Assembly (NCBI GenBank): GCA_964423665.1
Contig: CAYRFX010000079.1
Location: 1 to 9,235 of the forward strand
DNA length: 9,235 nucleotides
Direction of reading: 5' to 3'
Origin: HGM04593 sp964423665
GTDB lineage: Bacteria; Bacteroidota; Bacteroidia; Bacteroidales; Bacteroidaceae
Shown here piece after piece: positions 1-6,632 of this stretch. A program made the translations under genes and the position numbers. Positions within the stretch are counted from its first letter, which is position 1. Each line of letters begins with the position of its first letter. A model generated the notes under the pieces. That model ran no database searches and had not been told where the DNA came from. It saw only the letters and a program-made list of their open reading frames with translations.

Positions 1-209
1 TCTTTGAACTCAACCGAGATAATCAAAAGATTGAGCAGATGCGTGAAGATGTGGAAACCTACGAAGAGGCTGTCCGCAAACAAGCCGCCCTTGCCGAGCA
101 AGCAAGGCTCAAAGAGCAAGCTGCAAAGGAACAGGAGAGCAAAGCCAAGTCCATTAAGGCGAAGCAGGAACAGCCAAAGGATAAACCAAACAAGAAATCA
201 AAACCGTGA
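1..209 (+). CDS. C-terminal fragment of charged coiled-coil protein, likely mobile-element gene
   Basis: The reading frame is open from the window edge (first full codon at 3) to TGA at 207-209, giving 68 residues. It starts FELNRDNQKIEQ and continues as a helical stretch rich in Glu, Gln, Ala and Lys (residues ~8-50), then a Lys/Pro/Ser tail ending KKSKP. Heptad-like spacing suggests a coiled coil and the tail is basic and probably disordered. Only 4 nt separate its stop from the integrase-type start at 214, so the two were probably cotranscribed parts of one integrative element. The tail resembles those of Bacteroides mobilization or DUF3945/DUF4099-type proteins, but no catalytic domain is in view and the family is not established. 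I prefer this frame to the overlapping +1 frame at 4-213, whose Arg/Ser/Asn-rich product looks like a shadow. Confidence 0.6.
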   Translation, partial: FELNRDNQKIEQMREDVETYEEAVRKQAALAEQARLKEQAAKEQESKAKSIKAKQEQPKDKPNKKSKP

Positions 210-213
210 GCCT

Positions 214-363
214 ATGGCAAGTATCAAGGTAAAGTTTCGACCCTCGACAAATGAAAATAAGGAGGGAACAATCTATTATCAAATCATTCAGAATCGTGTA
301 ATCCGTCAGTTAAAGACGGATTACCGACTCTTTATGTACGAATGTATTACAATATCGTCATAA
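214..363 (+). pseudogene. Truncated tyrosine recombinase (integrase), N-terminal arm-binding domain only
   Basis: ATG at 214 opens with MASIKVKFRPST and continues KEGTIYYQIIQNRVIRQLKTDYRLF, the recognisable N-terminal arm-DNA-binding domain of Bacteroidota tyrosine-type site-specific integrases. The match to the family fades at about residue 43-45, where a YEWD-like continuation is expected and YECITISS then a stop is seen. The frame closes at 361-363 after 49 codons. Family members are usually about 400 residues, so the core-binding and catalytic domains (R...H-x-x-R...Y) are missing. Nothing downstream in the window restores them. I read this as a remnant broken by insertion or recombination at about 340-345, not as a functional small protein. 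The break marks the left edge of the AT-rich island. Confidence 0.8.
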
Positions 364-369
364 GTAAGT

Positions 370-420
370 CTTTTAGAGAGGTGATTATAACCTAAATGCA
401 ATTTTATTTTCGTCTAAAAG
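370..420. repeat. Inverted repeat upstream of WYL regulator gene
   Basis: CTTTTAGA at 370-377 is exactly complementary to TCTAAAAG at 413-420, with a 35-nt AT-rich spacer. It lies just upstream of the putative promoter of the WYL gene. It could be an operator with two half-sites or a relic of the junction next to the broken integrase. No T-run follows the right arm, so it is not a typical terminator. Confidence 0.4.
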
Positions 421-424
421 GACA

Positions 425-451
425 TTTGTATAAAATAAATATATAACTTTG
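425..451 (+). promoter_or_regulatory. Putative Bacteroidota-type promoter for the WYL gene
   Basis: TAACTTTG at 444-451 matches the Bacteroides -7 consensus TAnnTTTG. A TTTG at 425-428 could be the -33 element, but the 15-nt spacing is shorter than usual. The start codon of the regulator is about 80 nt downstream. The -7 element is convincing by sequence; the -33 assignment is weak. Confidence 0.4.
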
Positions 452-529
452 TTTTTTCTACTTAATTGAGAGAGTAAAGATCATTATGATTACTACTTAA
501 AGACTTGGTTAATTGATTCAGTGAAGAAA

Positions 530-1510
530 ATGGGAAAGGTAAACTTAGAACAAAATAAGATTAAAAGATATATTCGTTTGGATCAACTTCTTAGAGATCC
601 CGAGGGGTATACATTGGAGGAGATTCTTACTGATATAAATATGGATTGTATCAGCAAGCGCACACTTCAAGATAATCTAAAGGAATTTGAAGAAGTATTC
701 GGTGCGAAGTTTGATACAGCCCAAAGTACATATCGTGGGCGTGAAAGATTATGGAGATATGAAGATTCTGATTTTAGCATCTTTAATCAAATTAACAAAG
801 ATGTTGAAATCATAAGAAAGACCATAGAGAACCTTAAATATTTAGCAGGAGATCCTCACTACGATTATATTAGATTCTTTTTGCTTGGATTAGAAGATGG
901 AATACAAAACACTAAAAAAATAATGTCTTTCGACAATAACCAAGAGTACCAAGGCTTAGATAAAATGGAAATCTTAGCACAGGCTATAATTCATCAACAT
1001 CCTATTAAATTGACATATAAGACTTACAAAGGAGATGAACAAGTAATTAACGTACATCCATATCATTTACGTCAATACAATCAACGTTGGTTCCTTTTTG
1101 GATTAAATGAAGAAAAACAGGAGATTCATAACTATCCATTAGACAGGATTGAAAAAGTTGAGCATTTGAGCAAAACATACAGACCTACCGATATTGATTT
1201 TGATGAATACTTCGATGATATTATTGGGGTTAGCAATTACAAAGATAGGAAAGTCTGCAATATTGTCTTGAAAGTTGATAAGAAAAGTATAGATTATATT
1301 AGAACTAAACCATTGCATTGGTCACAAGCTGAATTAAAAGAATACGAAACCGAGCAAAGTGTATTCATCAGATTGCAAGTGAAAATAAACACAGAACTTG
1401 AAATGAAAGTATTTTCTTATAATAGTGCAATAGAGGTTATCAGTCCGGTATATTTAAGAGATAAATTTACAGAGAAAGTAAGAATGATGAGTGAAACTTA
1501 TAAAGTATGA
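530..1510 (+). CDS. WYL-domain transcriptional regulator
   Basis: This is a 326-residue predicted cytoplasmic DNA-binding regulator. Residues ~8-60 (IKRYIRLDQLLRD... SKRTLQDNLKEFE) form a winged helix-turn-helix of the DeoR/YafY type. Residues ~145-215 form the WYL domain: HPIKLTYKTYKG, HPYHLRQYNQRWFLFG with the WYL triad represented by WFL at 187-189, and YPLDRI at 202-207. The last ~100 residues (KVCNIVLKVD... VISPVYLRDKF) fit the WCX C-terminal extension. WYL domains sense ligands, often nucleic acids or nucleotides, and WYL proteins commonly regulate defence loci. I chose ATG 530; an in-frame GTG at 521 would add MKK. The gene stands alone, 217 nt ahead of the four-gene operon, and probably controls it; that is inference from position. 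Confidence 0.9.
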   Translation: MGKVNLEQNKIKRYIRLDQLLRDPEGYTLEEILTDINMDCISKRTLQDNLKEFEEVFGAKFDTAQSTYRGRERLWRYEDSDFSIFNQINKDVEIIRKTIENLKYLAGDPHYDYIRFFLLGLEDGIQNTKKIMSFDNNQEYQGLDKMEILAQAIIHQHPIKLTYKTYKGDEQVINVHPYHLRQYNQRWFLFGLNEEKQEIHNYPLDRIEKVEHLSKTYRPTDIDFDEYFDDIIGVSNYKDRKVCNIVLKVDKKSIDYIRTKPLHWSQAELKEYETEQSVFIRLQVKINTELEMKVFSYNSAIEVISPVYLRDKFTEKVRMMSETYKV

Positions 1511-1727
1511 AGAAATTCTGCATATTTCATTGTTATAAACATATCAACTTTGCATATTCAAATGCTATGTGACAGATACATTTGATGCCAAAAAACGATG
1601 TGCGTAAAGATAGAATTTTAAATATGTAGAATCATATATGACGTAAATAAGGTTCACCTGTATAGCCGTGTGTTTCCCTACGCAAAAAGTTTGGTAAATT
1701 ATCTATTAATAGTTAATAATTAAAAAC
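1511..1727. other. AT-rich intergenic region, probable operon promoter
   Basis: No gene is supported in this stretch between the WYL gene and the four-gene operon. CAACTTTG at 1545-1552 is one base from the TAnnTTTG -7 consensus and is the best promoter-like site, though it lies about 175 nt ahead of the start. The last 50 nt are very AT-rich, as usual ahead of Bacteroidota start codons. No clear terminator hairpin was found after the WYL stop. Confidence 0.35.
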
Positions 1728-2606
1728 ATGAGTTTTGTTAAATCTATTTTTGGCTCTGACGGTATCAACGAACGTGTAAAAGAACTTAAACAAGCATGTT
1801 CGAAGTTTGCCTATAATCAAGAACAACTCAAAACAATGGCGATTGATCTTTATAAGAAAAGGAAAACGTATGTAGATGTCCTTGCTTCTTTATCTCAAAG
1901 CCTATCATGCATTGAGAATTTGCCTTCATGGGTATATTCTGACTTTAAGGAATCTATGGAACAAATCAAGGATTTTCAGAAAGCGGTTCAATATGAAAAT
2001 TCCCCAAAGGAATTTGCAGAAATAACCGATGAAACAGGACGTACTGCTAAAATTGTAGGTTCTGTTGCAACTACAGGAACCGCAATTGCTATGTTAGGTC
2101 CTACGGCGGCAATGTCGATAGCAACGGTCATAGGTACAGCATCAACAGGAACTGCAATTAGTGCATTATCAGGTGTCGCAGCAACTAATGCTGCTCTTGC
2201 TTGGCTCGGTGGGGGAGCTGTAGCAGCAGGGGGAGCTGGAATTGCAGGAGGTAGTCTTGTCCTAGGCTTATTTGGACCTATTGGCTGGACAATTGCTGGT
2301 TTGGGAACAGTTGGAGGTATTTTAGCTGCAAGAATTAAAAATAAGGATAAACTTAAAGAGGTTCAAAGTCAAATAGACATAATTAAACGTGATAACCAGA
2401 ACATGGAACCCAAGTTGGTTCATCTGTCAGAACTGATTACACGAAGTTGTAATAATTATCAATCACGACTTCTTGTATCAATAAACTGGTTTAAGACCGT
2501 ACAGCCAAAAGACTACAAAAAATGGGATGACATCCAAAAACATGAATTGGAAAAGCTTTTTAATGCAGTGGCCAATACTGTTCAACTCATAAATGAAAGA
2601 GTATAA
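1728..2606 (+). CDS. Glycine-zipper membrane protein, putative effector
   Basis: The 292-residue protein has three parts. Residues 1-105 are helical and charged, with no signal peptide. Residues ~106-202 are a long Gly/Ala-rich hydrophobic block, including ALAWLGGGAVAAGGAGIAGG (156-175) and GLFGPIGWTIAGLGTVGG (180-197). Residues 203-292 are again charged and helical. Glycine-zipper repeats of this kind pack transmembrane helices and occur in pore-forming or membrane-inserting proteins. The charged flanks would lie in the cytoplasm or form coiled coils. The stop TAA shares one base with the next start (TAATG), so translation of the ATPase gene is likely coupled. I do not recognise a named family. 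A membrane-damaging effector held inactive by its partners is an inference; a structural membrane scaffold is the alternative. Confidence 0.8.
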   Translation: MSFVKSIFGSDGINERVKELKQACSKFAYNQEQLKTMAIDLYKKRKTYVDVLASLSQSLSCIENLPSWVYSDFKESMEQIKDFQKAVQYENSPKEFAEITDETGRTAKIVGSVATTGTAIAMLGPTAAMSIATVIGTASTGTAISALSGVAATNAALAWLGGGAVAAGGAGIAGGSLVLGLFGPIGWTIAGLGTVGGILAARIKNKDKLKEVQSQIDIIKRDNQNMEPKLVHLSELITRSCNNYQSRLLVSINWFKTVQPKDYKKWDDIQKHELEKLFNAVANTVQLINERV

Positions 2607-3700
2607 TGGAAGTTGCTACATCATTATCATTGAGTATAGAACAACTCCAAACACAGGTTAGTGAGTTGGAAGCAAAACTTACTCATTCAAATGAACTTAT
2701 GAGTAAAGTTAGAGAACACAAACATAATTATTCTGAAGATTTTGGTTTAGTAGTTAGTGTTCCTGTAAAGTCACTCTTGAAAGAACTGATTTATAATCCT
2801 AATATTTTCTCCTTAGATGAAAGAGAACATATCATAGAGATGTTTGAAAAATCTATGGAGATGAGAGGTTTTTATGAATGTCTTGGATGGCCTGTTGAAA
2901 TTCAGTTAAGTAAAGTTACAAGCGAAATGCTTCCTTGCATAAGAAATAATGCAGAGTTTTTTTCTTCTTTGGTCGGAAAGAATGTTGCATTTCAAGATCG
3001 ATGGCTTGTCAGCAAATTAAAAATGGCTTTAAATGAAGCCGAAGGTCTTTGTGCTAAATTAGAGAACATTGAGTATTTTGAGTATGGAGAATCGGAGCCT
3101 TTTAATTTGAAAGCAGAAATAAAAGAAATATTCTTAAAAGATAATTCTGCAATTGGATTCCGAGGAGGACAACCTATACAAATTGAAACATTTTTTGGCG
3201 AGTATACTGATATTATGGTTGATATGAACCGGAAATGTTTTAGAACTCATCTAATAGGAAACATCATAAAGAACCTTCACGACCATGCTTTTAAGGAAAT
3301 TGATAATGATTCTCCTCATGATAAATGTTATTCAAAAGAAAACATGTCTTTCTGGGTATGGTTGCTGAATATTATAAAATTTAGAAAAGACAAATCTACA
3401 CATCAAGACTTTATAAATGGATTACCCACTTCTGTGCAAGAAAAGAGGGTTAGAATTTCTTTCCAAAAAGATATGTCTAGCAAACATAGAATTAATCTTA
3501 TTATAGAAAATAATGGTAAAGCATTTAAAGGTGATGTCAATGACGTTTTTGAAAAAGGCATCGGTGATGGAATTGGTGAACATATTGGGCTATATTCAGC
3601 GAGGCAGTTCTTAAAAGCTTATGGTGCTACAATCACGATGTTTACAAAAGATGATGAAGAATATAAAGTCGGGTTTTTAATTAATTTACCAATATTATGA
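2606..3700 (+). CDS. GHKL-type (histidine-kinase-like) ATPase
   Basis: The 364-residue cytoplasmic protein has no transmembrane segment. Residues ~8-40 form a coiled coil. The C-terminal half carries the Bergerat-fold motifs: an N-box at 219-229 (NIIKNLHDHAF), a G1-like ENNG at 301-304 within LIIENNGKAF, a G2 lid GIGDGIGEHIGLY at 318-330, and a closing strand GFLINLPI at 356-363. The segment between N-box and G1 (~230-290) is long and unusual, with SFWVWLLNIIKF at 248-259. No standard H-box is obvious; His38/His40 in REHKHNYSED are the only candidates and lie right after the coiled coil. The next gene overlaps by 4 nt and encodes a receiver-domain protein, so this is most likely its kinase or phosphatase partner. 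If no phospho-accepting His exists, it may act as an ATP-driven switch. Confidence 0.85.
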   Translation: MEVATSLSLSIEQLQTQVSELEAKLTHSNELMSKVREHKHNYSEDFGLVVSVPVKSLLKELIYNPNIFSLDEREHIIEMFEKSMEMRGFYECLGWPVEIQLSKVTSEMLPCIRNNAEFFSSLVGKNVAFQDRWLVSKLKMALNEAEGLCAKLENIEYFEYGESEPFNLKAEIKEIFLKDNSAIGFRGGQPIQIETFFGEYTDIMVDMNRKCFRTHLIGNIIKNLHDHAFKEIDNDSPHDKCYSKENMSFWVWLLNIIKFRKDKSTHQDFINGLPTSVQEKRVRISFQKDMSSKHRINLIIENNGKAFKGDVNDVFEKGIGDGIGEHIGLYSARQFLKAYGATITMFTKDDEEYKVGFLINLPIL

Positions 3701-4869
3701 ACTATAAATATAATATATTATGGCTTGATGATGAGCCAATTAAAGTATTAGAACAAATTCGCGAAGTAAATCCATCTATTAACTTTGATAAAGTTGATTA
3801 TGTGGATGTTTGCGAAATGATTCTATATTCACAACCAGAAAAGTATCATGCAGTTATACTTGATGCCAATGGAGTATATTCCGACTCCCCTGAAAAAGAT
3901 GCAAATAAAAGAGGTTTCTTACGTCTTGTGCATAGCGTTATAGATAATCATATTCCACTATATATATATTCCGGTCAGCTCTTGCGTGCTTCAGATGGAG
4001 ACTCGGCAGACATCGTATTAGAAGAGCTCCATCGATTAGGTTTGAAAGAGAAAGAGCAGATATTCTACAAATCAGGCGGACCTTATGATTTGATTGATAA
4101 AATTGTAAAAGATCTCGACAATAAGTATCTATACTATGGTCAGTATAAGCATTTCCTCTCATTTTTTACCAATGGGTGGATACCTAAAGAATATAAGCAA
4201 GAGTTTCTAGATCCAATAATGGAGTATTATTATCGTAAAGATTATAATTCTGCTCATGGTAATCAAATGAGAAATATTACCGAAAAAATTCTTGATAGAA
4301 TTAATACAGAATTTAAACTTGACACGACTTCAAAAGAAGGTGATAAGAATCGTTTTGTGAATATAGCTAAAGCTATTAAGGCTAAAAAATTAGATTTTTC
4401 ATCTTCTATTAGTGGCCCTTTGTTGCATATGATAGACATTTCTAATGCCAGAAGTCATATTGCAATGTCTGAAGAAGAACGGAAACTATATTTTGAATCA
4501 GACTTTTCGACTTTTTTCATTGTTGCTAACTGGTTCTATAAAATCATGAGCAAACTTGAATGTACACAGCAATTTGATGAACCAAATCCGGAAATTGATG
4601 ATACCGATATAGAGGGTCCTGCTCCGATTAATAAGCCTTCGGAATTATCAAAAGAAAAACAAAAGCCGAAAACACACGAAGATAGCAGGAGTGGTGTTTT
4701 GGTATCAACATATAAAGAAAAAGGTCGTACCTATTGTGATCTAAAAGTTGAAATTCCATGGAAATGGAAAGATTGTAGTCAACTTATGATTACTGGTATT
4801 ATTCCAAGCAATGATCCTAAAAAAGGTTTTTGGTATCCTTATTGTCAAGAAGTCAATAATGATAAGTAA
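3697..4869 (+). CDS. Response-regulator receiver-domain protein with unusual C-terminal extension
   Basis: Residues 1-140 form a CheY-like receiver. The acidic pair Asp11-Asp12 lies in ILWLDDEP, the phospho-acceptor is Asp56 in AVILDANG, the switch Ser92 in YIYSGQ, and the conserved Lys125 in FYKSGG. All key residues are present. Residues ~145-290 form a helical domain with a SNARSHIAMSEEER motif (249-262) that faintly recalls HEPN/DUF4145 helices but lacks a clear R-x4-6-H. A Pro/Lys/Asp-rich linker (292-330) leads to a small beta-rich domain at ~332-385 (GVLVSTYKEKGRTYCDLKVEIP). No DNA-binding helix-turn-helix of the OmpR, NarL or LytTR type is visible, so it probably works by protein contact or enzymatic output. 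Its start overlaps the ATPase gene (ATGA), which argues for a dedicated pair. The output function is unknown. Confidence 0.85.
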   Translation: MNYKYNILWLDDEPIKVLEQIREVNPSINFDKVDYVDVCEMILYSQPEKYHAVILDANGVYSDSPEKDANKRGFLRLVHSVIDNHIPLYIYSGQLLRASDGDSADIVLEELHRLGLKEKEQIFYKSGGPYDLIDKIVKDLDNKYLYYGQYKHFLSFFTNGWIPKEYKQEFLDPIMEYYYRKDYNSAHGNQMRNITEKILDRINTEFKLDTTSKEGDKNRFVNIAKAIKAKKLDFSSSISGPLLHMIDISNARSHIAMSEEERKLYFESDFSTFFIVANWFYKIMSKLECTQQFDEPNPEIDDTDIEGPAPINKPSELSKEKQKPKTHEDSRSGVLVSTYKEKGRTYCDLKVEIPWKWKDCSQLMITGIIPSNDPKKGFWYPYCQEVNNDK

Positions 4870-4880
4870 AATATTATTCT

Positions 4881-5228
4881 ATGACTGTTGGAGATTTAAT
4901 CAAAGCTATTGAAAACTTTTTAGAAGAAGACAAAAAAGGAAGATATCTCAATCATGTGTTTATAAACGATGGTTACGAGATTGATAATTATACCATAGAT
5001 AATGTTTATTACAGATGTGGAGAGGTCGTACTTCAATCCAATGAAACAGATAATGGTGATTGGTGCTTGATTGCTCCATATGTTCTTCATTGCTTAAAAT
5101 TTTTCAAGAGAAACCTAGAGGTCTGTGTGCAAGTTAATGATGAGGACCTTGACTATTACTATTATAATACAGAAAATTGTTATATAGAAGATGGTAATAG
5201 ATTTGTAATTTCTTGTAGTAGTAGATAA
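4881..5228 (+). CDS. Small acidic protein of unknown function
   Basis: The 115-residue protein begins MTVGDLIKAIENFLEED and is acidic, with many Tyr, Asp and Asn residues and a DLDYYYYNTENCY patch (~148-160 nt-equivalents before the end; residues 88-100). It has no signal peptide or membrane segment. The pattern of one N-terminal helix followed by short beta-like segments suggests a compact alpha/beta fold. It follows the receiver gene after 11 nt and is the last gene before the terminator at 5257-5303, so it belongs to the same operon. Its size, acidity and position would suit an inhibitor or specificity factor for the operon, but I do not recognise the family and nothing in the sequence proves this. 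No Shine-Dalgarno sequence precedes the ATG. Confidence 0.7.
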   Translation: MTVGDLIKAIENFLEEDKKGRYLNHVFINDGYEIDNYTIDNVYYRCGEVVLQSNETDNGDWCLIAPYVLHCLKFFKRNLEVCVQVNDEDLDYYYYNTENCYIEDGNRFVISCSSR

Positions 5229-5256
5229 ATAATAATTAATGATTGTCAAAGGAAAC

Positions 5257-5303
5257 GACAACTATGTGAAGTATGAAGAAAACTCGCATAGTTGTCTTTT
5301 TTT
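5257..5303 (+). terminator. Strong intrinsic terminator
   Basis: The arms 5257-5269 and 5284-5296 form a 13-bp stem, all Watson-Crick except one T-G wobble (GACAACTATG pairs exactly with CATAGTTGTC). A 14-nt loop lies between them and seven T residues follow directly (5297-5303). It sits 28 nt after the small acidic gene and ends the four-gene operon. Confidence 0.85.
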
Positions 5304-5323
5304 ATATCCCCATCTTTGCAATG

Positions 5324-5377
5324 TCAATCAGGACAAACGGCGCCACGGACTGATTGATGCCATAAATCCGCGGGCAT
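5324..5377 (+). promoter_or_regulatory. Possible structured leader with overlapping hairpins
   Basis: TCAATCAG (5324-5331) is exactly complementary to CTGATTGA (5350-5357), enclosing the palindrome GGCGCC (5339-5344). The right arm abuts ATGCC (5357-5361), which is complementary to GGCAT (5373-5377). The two hairpins share a base and could compete. They lie 30-85 nt ahead of the 5410 start. No T-run follows, so this is more likely an operator or leader structure than a terminator. No clear TAnnTTTG promoter was found; CATCTTTG at 5311-5318 is one base off. Confidence 0.3.
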
Positions 5378-5409
5378 GAAAGACGGTACAATTTAAATTT
5401 ATTCTAACT

Positions 5410-6534
5410 ATGAAAAAGAATAATTTAAATGAGATAGTTAACGGTGTTGCTTCAGTAGCTTCAACCAAGTCTATTAACGACCAGCAGTGGACAAAGTACC
5501 ACACTAAAGGTGGACACGGTTTTGCTGCAGAGGATGCCAATGCTCAGATAGACAAATGGTGCGGCAAACGTGTTGAGAAAGTCGGTACGGGCAATACCAA
5601 GAACGGTGCAGATCGCATCGTTAACGGAGTGGAGATACAGACAAAATATTACTCAACAGCTTCAAAGTCTGTAGATGCTGCGTTTAAGGACGGTATATAT
5701 CGTTATTCGGGTCAAGTGTTAGAGGTGACCAAAGACCAATACGAAGACGCGGTGCGCATTATGCGTGGACGTATCAGTAATGGACAGGTACCCGGAGTAA
5801 CCGACCCCAATATGGCAGAACGACTTGTCATAAAAGGTCACTACACCTATGACGAGGCCGTACGCATAGCAAAAGCCGGCAATCTCGATTCCATAAAGTT
5901 TGATATTCGTACACAGGCAGTAGCTTGCGCTTTCTCTTGCGGTCTTTCTTTTGCCATCAATTATGCCACAGCCAAATCTAATGGCGCCAGCCACGAAGAG
6001 GCTCTTAAACAGGCTGCGAAACAGGCTGCAAAATCCGGTATTACAACTATGATTACGGGCGTAGCCGCCCAACAACTTCTTCGCACACAGTTTGGGCGAA
6101 ATTTCGCCGCAGTTGCAAGTAAAGCGATTAAGCCTGCGGTTCAAGCAGCTATGAAAACAGAGGTTGGTAAAACGCTTACAAAGACAGCCACGATTGTTGC
6201 AGGAAAACAAGTCACAGGTGCGGCTGCTACCAATGTGCTCACTAAAGCCGCACGCACAAATGCAGTGGTAGCAGCAACAGCAATGGTTGTTACAACAATC
6301 CCTGATGCAATAGATCTATGCAGAGGTAAGATTTCCGGAAGGCAATTCGCAGAAAACGCAACTTCTAATGCCGCAAGTGTAGGCGGTGGTTGGGCTGGTG
6401 CAAGTGCCGGGGCTGTTATTGGTACCGCAATTTGTCCAGGCGTCGGTACGGTAATTGGAGGAATTGTAGGTGGTATTGGAGGAGGTATCGGAGCTTCATT
6501 CGGTGTTAAAAAGGTTTTCTCTATATTCAAGTAA
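5410..6534 (+). CDS. Putative Mrr-like nuclease domain fused to glycine-zipper membrane region
   Basis: The 374-residue protein has two parts. The N-terminal ~110 residues resemble a restriction-endonuclease-like core: GGHGFAAEDAN with Glu41 in the first helix, then GADRIVNGVEIQTKYYST with Asp68 and a Q-x-K motif (Gln77, Lys79). This spacing matches Mrr-type E...D...QxK enzymes. A middle part (YEDAVRIMRGRI, VPGVTDPNMAERLVIKGH) follows. From ~166 the protein is Ala/Gly-rich and helical, with hydrophobic segments (~170-187, ~208-222, ~284-299) and a strong glycine zipper at 324-365. I have a general memory of this layout as a conserved, uncharacterised bacterial family. The nuclease call is a motif-level inference; a catalytically dead binding domain is possible. 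It opens the higher-G+C second gene set and no Shine-Dalgarno precedes it. Confidence 0.8.
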   Translation: MKKNNLNEIVNGVASVASTKSINDQQWTKYHTKGGHGFAAEDANAQIDKWCGKRVEKVGTGNTKNGADRIVNGVEIQTKYYSTASKSVDAAFKDGIYRYSGQVLEVTKDQYEDAVRIMRGRISNGQVPGVTDPNMAERLVIKGHYTYDEAVRIAKAGNLDSIKFDIRTQAVACAFSCGLSFAINYATAKSNGASHEEALKQAAKQAAKSGITTMITGVAAQQLLRTQFGRNFAAVASKAIKPAVQAAMKTEVGKTLTKTATIVAGKQVTGAAATNVLTKAARTNAVVAATAMVVTTIPDAIDLCRGKISGRQFAENATSNAASVGGGWAGASAGAVIGTAICPGVGTVIGGIVGGIGGGIGASFGVKKVFSIFK

Positions 6535-6632
6535 CACTCATCTGTTATGCTGCCTAAGGTGTTTGCAGGCTGTTTACCCAACCGTACCCTGTAATATAAG
6601 TAATAGTTGTGTTTAATTTAACTTTTGTATCT
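6535..6632. other. Intergenic spacer, no gene seen
   Basis: This 98-nt gap holds no supported ORF. A short GCCT...AGGC inverted repeat lies near 6551-6570 without a T-run. The last 40 nt are AT-rich, as in a Bacteroidota leader. Confidence 0.3.

Noticed and set aside
4..213. Plus-strand frame upstream of the integrase start, starting MNSTEIIKRLSRC
   Set aside because: It overlaps a frame with better protein character (1-209). Its Arg/Ser/Asn-rich product looks like an out-of-frame reading; only the part from ATG 214 is integrase-like.
3938..4162. Minus-strand 74-codon frame inside the receiver gene
   Set aside because: It is opposite the conserved receiver motifs and is best explained as a shadow.
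5239..5379. 46-codon plus-strand ORF starting MIVKGNDNYVKYEE
   Set aside because: It runs straight through the strong terminator hairpin and T-run and has no supporting features.
5719..6581. Long minus-strand frames opposite the nuclease/membrane gene
   Set aside because: They are antisense shadows of an Ala/Gly-rich gene: the Pro/Ala-rich and Cys-rich products have no protein-like motifs.
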